From Stieleria neptunia (GTDB lineage: Bacteria > Planctomycetota > Planctomycetia > Pirellulales > Pirellulaceae): 64,000 nucleotides of DNA. The translations under genes were made by a program, and so were the position numbers. Below, one piece after another: positions 8,959 to 17,199 of the stretch. Positions within the stretch are counted from its first letter, which is position 1; every line of letters starts with the position of its first letter. Under the pieces are notes generated by a model. The model was not told where the DNA came from. It was given only the letters and a program-made list of their open reading frames with translations, and made no database searches. Location: contig NZ_CP037423.1 in assembly GCF_007754155.1 (NCBI RefSeq), forward strand, positions 10,784,938-10,848,937. The letters are read 5' to 3'.

Positions 8959-9368
8959 CGGTTCCCTCCGTTAACGCATGGAGCGTGTTCGCTTCATTGA
9001 TCGATGGGGCGGAAGACTCTCGTAGCCTTCGTTGATGCTCCATCACCAATCCCTCGTCCGCGGCAAGAACGAACAACGTGTTCGCCCCTTTCCACCGCCC
9101 GATTCGTGAAACAAACCAGGCTCTGTCGGCCGCGCGGTCCTGCGAGTTTAGCGAAACGACGAAAAAATCACCAATCCAGTTTCCCGCACTCCGAGGGCAA
9201 TTCCGTGAAACAATCGACACGCTTGATTGCTAGCAAAATGTGCGGCGTGCCGTGCGAGATGGCGTGGAGCGTTTGTAAAGTCACCCTCCTGGCAGGAGGG
9301 TCGAGCGCAGCGAGGGGAGGTCGAACGGTCAATCGCCACGCTCACTTCACTCTTGATGAGCGAACCCA
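8959..9368. other. Intergenic region with dispersed repeat
   Basis: These 410 bases hold no ORF with a plausible start, composition or motif. The part next to 8959 should contain the promoter of the phosphoesterase-ATPase pair. A dispersed repeat copy occupies 9279-9340. Confidence 0.55.
9279..9340 (+). repeat. Dispersed intergenic repeat with hairpin (copy 2)
   Basis: A hairpin (ACCCTCCT arm, complementary AGGAGGGT) is followed by GCAGCGAGGGGAGGTCGAAC and AATCGCCACG. This is the same element as at 1079-1190 but on the opposite strand. The loop sequences differ while the flanking block is almost identical, the pattern of a recurring palindromic element. Confidence 0.75.
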
Positions 9369-10289
9369 TCATTCCTGGCGTCTGGAACGGGACTGCAGCC
9401 ACGCCGCGTATTCGCCAATGCTGATGCGTCCGTTTTCGTCGGCATCGGCGACTGCGGGCGATTGCAGCATTTTCTCATATTCCTCCGGCGTCAGTTCTTG
9501 ATCCCCATCGGTGTCGTAGCGGCCGATGATTCGTTTGGCGTACGCCACCATTCTCGAGTCCAGGCCCTCCACGCCCAGCTTTTTTTGCTCGGCCAGCTTG
9601 CGCGATCGTTGATTCAACTTGCGTACCTGTTCCATCAAATTTGGAATCCAACCCATCACATAGACTGCGACTTCGGGATCACCACTCTTGGCGAGTTCCA
9701 TCAACCGTGGCAACGTGGCTTCGGTGGATGATCCGACAATGTCCACCAGTGGTAGCACACTTTTTGGATCATCGGTTTGCCGCAGGCGCTCGTTGACCAG
9801 CCGACTGGTTGGATCGGGATACCGTCGCAGAACCTGCTTCAACTGGCTTCGCAGCCTGGAATCGGTTTTGGAATCTTCACACTCAAGGTAACACTCAAAA
9901 ACAAGCTCGGCCTGTTCCCGTGGTGCCAGCGTGCACAAGGGAAGCAGCTTGATGGCGCGAGAGAGCTCCTCCACGTTCCACTGCTCCGGGTACGATGCGT
10001 TTTGCATCGACTGACGGACGATCGCGTCAAACCGGGCATCGACATAGCCTTGCCGCAGTGCCAGGTCGATCGCCTGATCCTGGTAGGCGTCCGATGCGTC
10101 GGCCGCGCGGGCGCAGATCAGCTCGCGGTAGTCCTTCTCCACCGCATCCACGACAGACGTTGTGGCGGTCGCTTCCTCCGACGTGGGTGCAGACTCCAAC
10201 ACCTGAGCGCCGCAGTGGTCGGCCCCGGTGAGTAGGGACCCGAACAGTAGGGCGATCGACATGGCGGCACAGGAGATAGATTGATGCAT
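9369..10289 (-). CDS. Secreted EF-hand protein, function unknown
   Basis: 306 aa. The N-terminus has a signal peptide (MHQSISCAAMSIALLFGSLL, cleavage probably near GAQ at residue 29). The middle is helical and unassigned. The last ~50 residues hold two calcium-binding EF-hand loops, DTDGDQELTPEEY and DADENGRISIGEY, with acidic residues at the chelating positions. A good ribosome site (AGGA) precedes the ATG. EF-hand secreted proteins are abundant in planctomycetes. No enzyme motif is visible, and the next gene, a sulfatase, is co-directional about 170 bp upstream, but shared function is not shown. Confidence 0.8.
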   Translation of the reverse strand: MHQSISCAAMSIALLFGSLLTGADHCGAQVLESAPTSEEATATTSVVDAVEKDYRELICARAADASDAYQDQAIDLALRQGYVDARFDAIVRQSMQNASYPEQWNVEELSRAIKLLPLCTLAPREQAELVFECYLECEDSKTDSRLRSQLKQVLRRYPDPTSRLVNERLRQTDDPKSVLPLVDIVGSSTEATLPRLMELAKSGDPEVAVYVMGWIPNLMEQVRKLNQRSRKLAEQKKLGVEGLDSRMVAYAKRIIGRYDTDGDQELTPEEYEKMLQSPAVADADENGRISIGEYAAWLQSRSRRQE

Positions 10290-10360
10290 CGAAATCCTCG
10301 CGTGGCGTTGGAAAGCTATCGGGCTGGTTCATTGTAACCCGTACGGAAAACGCCAGGAGA

Positions 10361-10424
10361 GTGGCGTAAGCTTCCAGCTTGCGTTTGACGAGTGAAACGA
10401 GACGGCAAGCTGGAAGCTCACCCC
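10361..10424. repeat. Palindromic repeat, 'TAAGCTTCCAGCTTGC' family
   Basis: AAGCTTCCAGCTTGC at 10368-10382 and GCAAGCTGGAAGCT at 10405-10418 are complementary arms around a 22-nt loop. The sequence relates to the elements at 3781-3873 and 44671-44760. It lies between the EF-hand gene and the stop of the sulfatase gene. Confidence 0.75.
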
Positions 10425-10459
10425 GCTTTTGGTGCATCGCAAAGCACCTGGGCAAAGCG

Positions 10460-11884
10460 TCACCTATCCAAGACCTTGCCATAGGCATCGACCAGCGGCG
10501 GTTCGTCGACACCCGCCATCGCTCGATCGATCACGGCTTGCAACTCGGCTCTGGCCACACGATCCTTTTCGTCGTCCTGTTGGACCAAGGTCTCCTTCAG
10601 TGGCAGTTCCCCGATGCGAAACAACCGTCCGTCGCGGAACAGCTTGTGGGTCTTGTTGAGTGCGAATACGTGGCGGCTGAATTTTTCTTTGTCCCAGCCT
10701 GGACGCGGGTCATACCAAAAGAACGCGGCGTCGCGTCGTGGCGTGGGCTGGCCGACCAACTGGGGCACAAAACTGACCCCGTCCAAGTGCTTTCCCGGTT
10801 GCTTTTCGACTCCGGCCAAATTCAACAGGGTCGGATAAAAGTCCGAGGCTTCGACGATTCCATCGACAACGGCGGGCTTGTAACGGTCCGGGCAATGCAC
10901 GATTAGCGGCACGTGGATGCCGGTTTGGGTCGGCAGCGCTTTTCCTCCCGGGATCGAACGGCCGTCTTTCATTTTCGAGGTGACTTTCAGGTGCGTGCCG
11001 TTGTCGCTGTAAAAGATCACGATCGTTTCGCGAGCGAGATTCCGCTGGCGCAAGCCACGCATTAGGTTTCCCATCGTCGTGTCCATGTACTCGATCATGT
11101 CGCTTCCGTAACGCAGATGTTCTTCCTGCGGTTTGCTGGGATCCCAGTCGGCCGAGTGGGGCGTCGGTACGAAGGGCCAGTGCGGCAGTGCCATCGGGTA
11201 GTAGACGAACTTCGGCTTGTCGGTTGGCCGGTCGAGGAAGGCGAGGATCTTTTCGACCCAAACATCTTCGCCGTAGCGGCCGTCGTACTTCTTGAGTGTC
11301 CCTTCGCTGCCGCGATTGCCTTCCAGCATCGTCGGGTTGGCGTAGCGAGATCCCTTGTCTTCGGTGTGCAGGGCATGGAACAACGCGTATTGATCGAATC
11401 CGGCATCTTTGGGATGCATGCCCTTGCCGCGTCGGGCCTCGGCGCCCGGCAGGTCGGGCGGGTCATAGGATTGCAGTTGCCACTTGCCGAAAATCCCGGT
11501 CGCGTATCCGGCATCGGTCATCGCGTGACCGAACGTTCGTTCGCGAGGATCAAGGATTCCGAAATAAGTCCAGTTGCGATGATTGTCCTTGCCGGTCATC
11601 AACTCCACCCGCGTCGGCGTGCACAGCGGTTGCGAGTAGGCGTGTGTGAAGCGAACCCCGTTGGCCGCCATTTCGTCCAGATTCGGAGTTCGGTACGACA
11701 CGCCCCCGTAGCACCCCAGTCCCTCGATGCCGACGTCGTCAGCCATGACCAAGATGATGTCGGGCTGTTCGGCTTGGGTCCAGGAAGAGAAGAGACCGCC
11801 GCCTAGAACGGCAAACAGAACAAGCAAACGTAGCATTCGTGATCTCAATCGACGCGAGGAAAGGTCGGGGAAAGGGGCCATCAT
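10460..11884 (-). CDS. Secreted type I sulfatase (Cys-type)
   Basis: 474 aa. A signal peptide follows an N-terminal basic stretch (LRLLVLFAVLGGGLFSSWTQA); a second Met at codon 17 (11836) is an equally good start. The sulfatase domain starts at about residue 41 (PDIILVMADDVG, metal-binding Asp49/Asp50). C88-T-P-T-R92 is the C-x-P-x-R signature whose Cys is converted to formylglycine. The alkaline-phosphatase-fold features DNGTH and GGKALP follow. The family hydrolyses sulfate esters, often of algal polysaccharides in marine planctomycetes. Activity needs a maturase; the FGE-like genes in this window lack the expected active-site cysteines, so it must be matured by an enzyme encoded elsewhere. 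Confidence 0.92.
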   Translation of the reverse strand: MMAPFPDLSSRRLRSRMLRLLVLFAVLGGGLFSSWTQAEQPDIILVMADDVGIEGLGCYGGVSYRTPNLDEMAANGVRFTHAYSQPLCTPTRVELMTGKDNHRNWTYFGILDPRERTFGHAMTDAGYATGIFGKWQLQSYDPPDLPGAEARRGKGMHPKDAGFDQYALFHALHTEDKGSRYANPTMLEGNRGSEGTLKKYDGRYGEDVWVEKILAFLDRPTDKPKFVYYPMALPHWPFVPTPHSADWDPSKPQEEHLRYGSDMIEYMDTTMGNLMRGLRQRNLARETIVIFYSDNGTHLKVTSKMKDGRSIPGGKALPTQTGIHVPLIVHCPDRYKPAVVDGIVEASDFYPTLLNLAGVEKQPGKHLDGVSFVPQLVGQPTPRRDAAFFWYDPRPGWDKEKFSRHVFALNKTHKLFRDGRLFRIGELPLKETLVQQDDEKDRVARAELQAVIDRAMAGVDEPPLVDAYGKVLDR

Positions 11885-12045
11885 GACCGTGCTGGTCCCC
11901 GGCCGGACGAAAGCGTCTCATTCTACTCCGTGACGGAACTTCATGGCGCAGTGTTCGAGGCATCTGACCATTCCATTCGCAATTTGTTCCTCCGTGATAT
12001 ACTGGTGATGGCATCTATCAAGCACCTGCTCGCCCCGTTGATTCA

Positions 12046-12582
12046 ATGTCTGCTGTCCCAAAATACATTCCGCGATACACCGTTGATGACTACGCGACCT
12101 GGGAAGGCGACTGGGAGCTTTGGGAGGGGATCGCCGTGTCGATGAGCCCCAGCCCCTTTGGAGTCCATCAACTGGTGCTGTTTAATCTCGCGGCAGAACT
12201 CCGAACGCAGTTGCTGGCCCAGGATTGTGATGCGGTCGTGCTCGGCGTAATCGACTGGATCGTTTCACGCGACACCGTGGTCCGACCCGACGTCGTGGTG
12301 CTGTGCGGTGGTGTTCCTGAGAAACACATTGAAACGACACCCGGATTTGTCGCCGAAGTCTTGTCCGCTTCGACGGCCGAGCGCGACCGGACCTTCAAAC
12401 GCGATCTGTATGAAGAACAAGGCGTCCCGGTCTACGCGATCCTGGATCCAACGCTCAAGACGGTCCAGATCTACCGGCGCAGCAACGATGGCAAATGGAG
12501 CCAAGAGTCCGTCGTGGATCAGTTCGCGATCACGCTATGCGAAACCTGTACTGTGACCGTTCGTCTGGCCGACCTATTTTGA
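12046..12582 (+). CDS. Uma2-family (DUF820) PD-(D/E)xK endonuclease-like protein
   Basis: 178 aa, the normal length of the family. It begins with the YTVDDYATWEGDWELWEGI region found at the start of Uma2 proteins, followed by the core: RPDVVVL (Asp82), then FVAEVLSASTAERDR (Glu104). These are the conserved acidic residues of the PD-(D/E)xK fold. The family is very numerous in cyanobacteria and planctomycetes and its biological role is poorly defined. It stands alone, divergent from the sulfatase and convergent with the DUF1444-like gene, with no partner methylase or toxin gene nearby. Confidence 0.85.
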   Translation: MSAVPKYIPRYTVDDYATWEGDWELWEGIAVSMSPSPFGVHQLVLFNLAAELRTQLLAQDCDAVVLGVIDWIVSRDTVVRPDVVVLCGGVPEKHIETTPGFVAEVLSASTAERDRTFKRDLYEEQGVPVYAILDPTLKTVQIYRRSNDGKWSQESVVDQFAITLCETCTVTVRLADLF

Positions 12583-12621
12583 TCTGTTCGAAACCGCGAC
12601 CGGGTGTGCTGAAAACGCGGG

Positions 12622-13404
12622 TTAGGCGATCGCAATTTTATCTTTGGTCACGCGGAGGACGCGTTCGCTAAGCGGGTGCGACTGGCGGCGGGCATCCATC
12701 GCGACGGTCTGACTGAGTTGTTGGTGCAAGTCGTCGTCGACCGTCATCGGCCAGGCGATCAGGAAGTCGCGGTTGGGCACCCCGACGTAGACTTCGCCGT
12801 CTTCGTCGCCGGTCAACTCGGAGATGATCTTGGCGCGGATCTCGGGGATCAGGATCCTGGCCGCGTCATAGCCGTCGCCGGTTTGGATCGCCACCAGTGG
12901 AGCCGGCCCGGGCATGACGGTCATCGGTAACGTCGGGCTGGACGTCACGATGTTTAGCTTGCCGAGTTCGATCGCATCGACTGCCGATTGGCCCCAGCGT
13001 TCCAAGTCTTCGTTGCTGATGTAGGCATAGCCGGTGTCACAATCACTGACCAGGCTGGAGTGCACGTCATCGGCGAACGGAAACGTGATCGCGCGACCGA
13101 CATCGGTGACTTTCGCGCTGACCAATTGAACTCTCAGCCTCGGTTTGACGTCTTCCCAGGCCTGCGGGATCGCTTCGGCGGCGCCATCGATCAGTTTCAA
13201 CGCACCGGCGAATTTCTCGATGATCACCTGATCAAACGCTTCGTCGGGCATCGGGGATTGTTGAAATTGCGCCCACAAGTTGCTCATCCCAAATTTTGCC
13301 GATCCGTCCGTGATGACGCCCAACTCCTCGCCGAGACGAAAACCGCGCGTCGGAAATTCGCGCTGGATGACCGAGAGGACGCGATTTGTGAAGGCTTCGA
13401 GCAT
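12622..13404 (-). CDS. DUF1444-like protein (YtpQ family resemblance)
   Basis: 260 aa, soluble, no signal peptide. The stretch FADDVHSSLVSDCDTGYAYI followed by EDLERWG resembles the conserved region of DUF1444 proteins, as does the closing VPNRDFLIAWP segment. The biochemical role of this family is not known. The gene is convergent with the Uma2 gene (39 bp between stops) and divergent from the M64 peptidase gene. The family call is from memory of the motif pattern and is moderate. Confidence 0.65.
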   Translation of the reverse strand: MLEAFTNRVLSVIQREFPTRGFRLGEELGVITDGSAKFGMSNLWAQFQQSPMPDEAFDQVIIEKFAGALKLIDGAAEAIPQAWEDVKPRLRVQLVSAKVTDVGRAITFPFADDVHSSLVSDCDTGYAYISNEDLERWGQSAVDAIELGKLNIVTSSPTLPMTVMPGPAPLVAIQTGDGYDAARILIPEIRAKIISELTGDEDGEVYVGVPNRDFLIAWPMTVDDDLHQQLSQTVAMDARRQSHPLSERVLRVTKDKIAIA

Positions 13405-13603
13405 GGGGGAGTCCAGCCTGGCGAAGAGGAGTCATTGGCAAACCGAGAGCCAAATTCTAACGCGCGCTGTCGCGAATGTCACAGTTCGATAAGAACGGGT
13501 CACCGAAACGCCCTAGCGGGCGATTTCGTATTAATCTATCACCTTGCGGTGATTCGTGCGATTCACGACGCAAAGGCAAAACACCTCCTGTCCCACCATC
13601 TTG

Positions 13604-15415
13604 ATGCTCCGCCGACGACGAAAACGATTCCGTTTTGAAACACTCGAATCACGACGACTGCTGGCCGCCGATCTGGATCAGGGCGATTGGATTGATCCGG
13701 CCACGGCACCCCCGCTTGAATCGGGCGTGACCGGCGTGGACCAATGGAGGATGGGGCCGTTTGAGCAGCAGGTGCAATTGACGTCGAGTGGTCTGGACGC
13801 GCCGGCGCAACAGACCGCAGGTTTCGAAACGGTGCTCAGCAATGGTCCATCCGACAACCGGGTAGACATCGTGATCCTCGGTGACGGATACACCGCAGCG
13901 CAGATCGACAACGTTTATCTCAGTCACGTCAACGGAATGTTGGAATACCTGTTTAATGCGGGGCAAGATCCCTACCCGCGTTACGCCAACTTCTTCAATG
14001 CCCATCGCATCAACGTCATTTCCAATCAGTCCGGTGCCGATGAACCGCCCAACGGGATCTTCGTCGACACGGCATTGGATGCCTACTATTTTTGCGGCGG
14101 GACGGAACGGTTGATCTGCATCAACAACACCAAGGCCAACGCGGCAAAGAATGAGGCGCTGGCCGGCGCGGGATTCAGCGCCGAGATGCAATTCGTTTCC
14201 GTGAACGATTCCAAATACGGTGGCAGCGGAGGCAGCTACGCGGTCTTTGCCGGAGCCAACGGATCGGCAAACGAACTCGCCTTGCACGAAGTCGCACACT
14301 CGTTCAACGACCTGGCAGATGAGTACGGTGGAAGTCCACTCTACACCGGAGGCGAACCTCGGGAAGTCAACGTTACCACCGATCCGCAAGGTGCGAAGTG
14401 GCAACGGTGGGTCGGATATGACCAGCCCGTCATCGGCACGATCGGCGCTTATGAAGGGGCGCGCTACTTCAATCAAGGTCTGTATCGTCCCTCGAACAAT
14501 TCCAAGATGCGTAGCCTGGGGCGGCCCTTTGATGCGGTCAGCCGTGAAAAGATCATTTTGGACATTTATGACCTGGTGGACCCGATCGATGATTGGTCCG
14601 ACAACGCTCAGACGATCCGAGACACTGCGCCCGAATTGTGGGTGCAGGCGATCGACTGGCAGGTCCAAAAGGTTCAGTGGTCCGTCGATGGGGTCGAGGT
14701 GCCGGGGGCAACGGCGGGGACCTTTAATCTTCGCGACGCCGGATTCGGCCCCGGCGTCTACGACGTTTCGGCGCGTGTCTATGACCCGACCGATTGGGTT
14801 CGCGGCCAACGATCAACGCTGGAGCAAACGATCGGCTGGACCGTCGAAGTGCAGGCGCCCCCTGGGGTGCAAAGTGTACAGATCAACCACGGTGACCCCA
14901 GTCGTTCGCTCGTCACCTCGGTGCAGGTCGCGTTTGATTCGATTGTCGACGTTTCCGCCTCCTCGTTTTTGCTGACCCCTCGCGGGACACAACAATCCAT
15001 CGCGTTGGACGTCACGTCGTCCACCACGGCGACCGGTACCGTGGCAGATCTGAGTTTCCGGCCCGGCCCGTTCGTGCTCCAGCGTCCGGCTTCCGGGCTG
15101 CACTCGTTGCTCGACGGCAACTACGAACTGCGGATCATCGCGTCGGCCGTCACCGCCACCGCGGGCGGTGATCCGATGCCCGCCGATGTGCTGTTTGGGG
15201 ACCAAGTGGCCGACGCGTTCTTCCGGTTGTTCGGCGACCGCGACGGCAACCGCAAGGTCGATGGCCAAGACTATGGCCGGTTCGGACAAGCCTTTCTTCA
15301 GGATCCGACAAGCGGGACATTCGACCCCTGGTTTGACAGGGACGGCGACGGCGACGTGGACGGAGAGGACTACGGCCAGTTCGGGTTGCGGTTTATGAAA
15401 ACCATGCCGTTTTAA
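13604..15415 (+). CDS. Secreted M64-type metallopeptidase with LEPR-XLL-like N-terminus and dockerin-like C-terminus
   Basis: 603 aa from the ATG at 13604; an in-frame ATG at 13556 adds 16 residues. I prefer 13604 because it puts the basic block MLRRRRKRF directly before FETLESRRLLAAD, which matches planctomycete LEPR-XLL surface-protein starts. The catalytic domain has VDIVILGDGYTA early and H228-EVAH-SFNDLADE, the HExxH...DE zinc site of IgA-peptidase family M64. The C-terminus has two EF-hand/dockerin-like repeats (GDRDGNRKVDGQDY and DRDGDGDVDGEDY) spaced 40 residues. It is probably exported and attached to a surface scaffold. The hairpin TCACC-TTGC-GGTGA lies at 13540-13553 upstream. Confidence 0.88.
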   Translation: MLRRRRKRFRFETLESRRLLAADLDQGDWIDPATAPPLESGVTGVDQWRMGPFEQQVQLTSSGLDAPAQQTAGFETVLSNGPSDNRVDIVILGDGYTAAQIDNVYLSHVNGMLEYLFNAGQDPYPRYANFFNAHRINVISNQSGADEPPNGIFVDTALDAYYFCGGTERLICINNTKANAAKNEALAGAGFSAEMQFVSVNDSKYGGSGGSYAVFAGANGSANELALHEVAHSFNDLADEYGGSPLYTGGEPREVNVTTDPQGAKWQRWVGYDQPVIGTIGAYEGARYFNQGLYRPSNNSKMRSLGRPFDAVSREKIILDIYDLVDPIDDWSDNAQTIRDTAPELWVQAIDWQVQKVQWSVDGVEVPGATAGTFNLRDAGFGPGVYDVSARVYDPTDWVRGQRSTLEQTIGWTVEVQAPPGVQSVQINHGDPSRSLVTSVQVAFDSIVDVSASSFLLTPRGTQQSIALDVTSSTTATGTVADLSFRPGPFVLQRPASGLHSLLDGNYELRIIASAVTATAGGDPMPADVLFGDQVADAFFRLFGDRDGNRKVDGQDYGRFGQAFLQDPTSGTFDPWFDRDGDGDVDGEDYGQFGLRFMKTMPF

Positions 15416-15427
15416 GCCCGGGAGCGC

Positions 15428-16201
15428 TCACTTGGTCTCGACCAGCACGCGGGCAACGTCGATCGGGGCGATGCCGGATCGGTCCAGTTCTTTCTGCAGC
15501 TTCGGCGTCATCGGATCCTGCGTGATCTGAACGCGAAAGTCACGTCGGCTGGAGGGTTTCAGGCCGCAGGCAAAACTCGTTTCGCTGCGTTCGGTGGGAG
15601 TCAATTGGTCCAGCATCAGGGTCAAGATCGGGAGCGGATCGCACTTGCCGACGATCATGATCTTGCGGTTGTCCCGAAGCAGGCTGACCGTCTCGCGGGC
15701 GATCCAGTTGACCGCGTGTCCCGGCAATCGCGGGGGTTTGGAATCGGTGAAGTCACTGGTCGGTGGTTGCAACGACAAGGGGCGTCGGGTCAAGGTAACC
15801 GTGGGCAGCGTTTCATCTCGATCGATTTGCAAGATCAGGTTTCCCAACGCGAGCGCCGTGCGGGCGGCGTCGACGGCGTGGAATTCGTAAGCGACAAGCT
15901 GCTTGCGGCTCATCACCAGCGCGGTGGTCACCACCGCCAGCCCGCCCCGTCCGCTGTATTCCGGACCGCCATGCACGCTGCGTGCGACGGCATAGAAATA
16001 ATCCGACAGGGGGAAAAAGCTCAGGCCCCAGGCGTCTTGGGCGACACCGTCGGAGTCGACTTCGAGCGAGTTGTGGGACGGCGCCCACTTGCAAAACTCG
16101 CTCGACGCCGTGGCATCCACACCGGGAGACTTCCCGATGATCTGGTACCCCTTCATGCGACGACGCTTGAGCGAACCGTAGCTGATCTGTTCGACTTGCA
16201 T
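15428..16201 (-). CDS. GTPase-associated GAP1-like protein
   Basis: 257 aa, soluble. The N-terminus reads EQISYGS, then GYQIIGKSPGV, then FFPLSD and GRGGLAVVTTALV. This resembles the GAP1-N2 domain described by comparative genomics as a partner of bacterial TRAFAC-type GTPases. It begins 5 bp after the stop of a GTPase gene, and that adjacency is the strongest support. It is the last gene of the long minus-strand chemosensory-GTPase operon and is convergent with the peptidase gene (12 bp between stops). Its biochemical role, whether GAP, adaptor or effector, is inferred only from association. Confidence 0.65.
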   Translation of the reverse strand: MQVEQISYGSLKRRRMKGYQIIGKSPGVDATASSEFCKWAPSHNSLEVDSDGVAQDAWGLSFFPLSDYFYAVARSVHGGPEYSGRGGLAVVTTALVMSRKQLVAYEFHAVDAARTALALGNLILQIDRDETLPTVTLTRRPLSLQPPTSDFTDSKPPRLPGHAVNWIARETVSLLRDNRKIMIVGKCDPLPILTLMLDQLTPTERSETSFACGLKPSSRRDFRVQITQDPMTPKLQKELDRSGIAPIDVARVLVETK

Positions 16202-16206
16202 TTCGA

Positions 16207-17115
16207 TTAGCTGTTCTGGATGGCCCAGTGCAAGGGTTCAATCACGCCGCGGGGCTGGATGTGAAACGGCACCCGTGCCACGCCACCGACATCATTGCTG
16301 AGCAACGCCGACGAACCGACGACGCTGGCACTGAAGACCGCGTGGCGCGGGAAGTTGTGTTGGCAATAATCCATGAAGCGGGGCATGTTGTTGGTCATGA
16401 ACCGGCGCGGGTCCGCCGCCGCTTCGGGACAGGTGTCCGATTTGGTAAACACGATGGCGACCGCCGGCGTCAGATCACGCGATTTGCCCAACTCGGAAAG
16501 CGCTTGTTGCTGTGAGATGTACGAGCCCAGCTTCATCGCGAACAGGTCCTCGCGGGCGCCGTTGTCGCGAACCTCGGCCGAATCGCACAACAACAAGAAC
16601 GCCGAGGTGCGCTGAACGATATGGCTGACGGCGGCGTAGGTCCCCGGTTGTTCCAATTCGGTCGCGATGGCTTCACCGGCAAAATCCGGCGCGACAAAGT
16701 CCACCTGTTTCTCTTTCCGCTGAGACGAATCGGTGACGACGCAGTGCAACCATTTCCAGAGGTCGGATTCGTTCGGCGTCTTTTCGGGAAAGCGTCGTTC
16801 CTCAAGCGCCGAGACGACCTGCTCCTGGAGCTTGATTGAAAAGGCACCGTTGGGAACGCCTTTGAGATTCTTGGCACCTCCACAAAGCATATCCAACAGC
16901 AGCCCCAGATAGACCGTCTTGCCGGCGTTGCTCGGCCCGACCACCGAAATGAAATGCGGCTTGGCGTGTCGCTGGGACACCGATCGCGTGATTTCGGCCG
17001 GCGTCTGGCACTCTTCGCAATAGTCATCCAAGCTGGTCATTTGGGCGTCGCAACAGACGCAAGGAGGCGCGTCTTGGTAACACAACGCCGTGTTGTAGCC
17101 TTCTGCCTTACTCAT
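16207..17115 (-). CDS. Zinc-ribbon TRAFAC-like GTPase
   Basis: 302 aa. Cys19, Cys22, Cys33 and Cys36 form an N-terminal zinc ribbon (PPCVCCD and YCEEC). The P-loop is G60-PSNAGKT, followed by VYLGLLLDML. A G3-type motif lies in APDFAGEA near residue 145 and a G4-like TKSD near residue 225, which supports GTP rather than ATP. Architecture and the adjacent GAP1-like gene fit the double-GTPase/TRAFAC-like GTPases found in bacterial signalling and conflict gene clusters. No membrane segment. It lies 84 bp after the FGE-like gene and 5 bp before the GAP1-like gene, inside the chemosensory operon. Confidence 0.78.
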   Translation of the reverse strand: MSKAEGYNTALCYQDAPPCVCCDAQMTSLDDYCEECQTPAEITRSVSQRHAKPHFISVVGPSNAGKTVYLGLLLDMLCGGAKNLKGVPNGAFSIKLQEQVVSALEERRFPEKTPNESDLWKWLHCVVTDSSQRKEKQVDFVAPDFAGEAIATELEQPGTYAAVSHIVQRTSAFLLLCDSAEVRDNGAREDLFAMKLGSYISQQQALSELGKSRDLTPAVAIVFTKSDTCPEAAADPRRFMTNNMPRFMDYCQHNFPRHAVFSASVVGSSALLSNDVGGVARVPFHIQPRGVIEPLHWAIQNS

Positions 17116-17199
17116 TGTTTTCTTTTATCATCGAGGCGTGTTTCAGGGGACGGTTTTTCAGGGGCCAGTGTTTCTGCGGCCAGGTGGGGCAAATCCGGG

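Noticed and set aside
8921..9220. A 99-residue minus-strand ORF in the 9-kb intergenic region
   Set aside because: No ribosome site, no motif, and it overlaps the start of the phosphoesterase gene.
13500..13610. Second GEMM aptamer upstream of the M64 peptidase (ACGCAAAGGCAAAAC string)
   Set aside because: ACGCAAAG occurs, but the preceding GGCAAACC block, the GNRA-capped stem between them, and the closing arms are missing.
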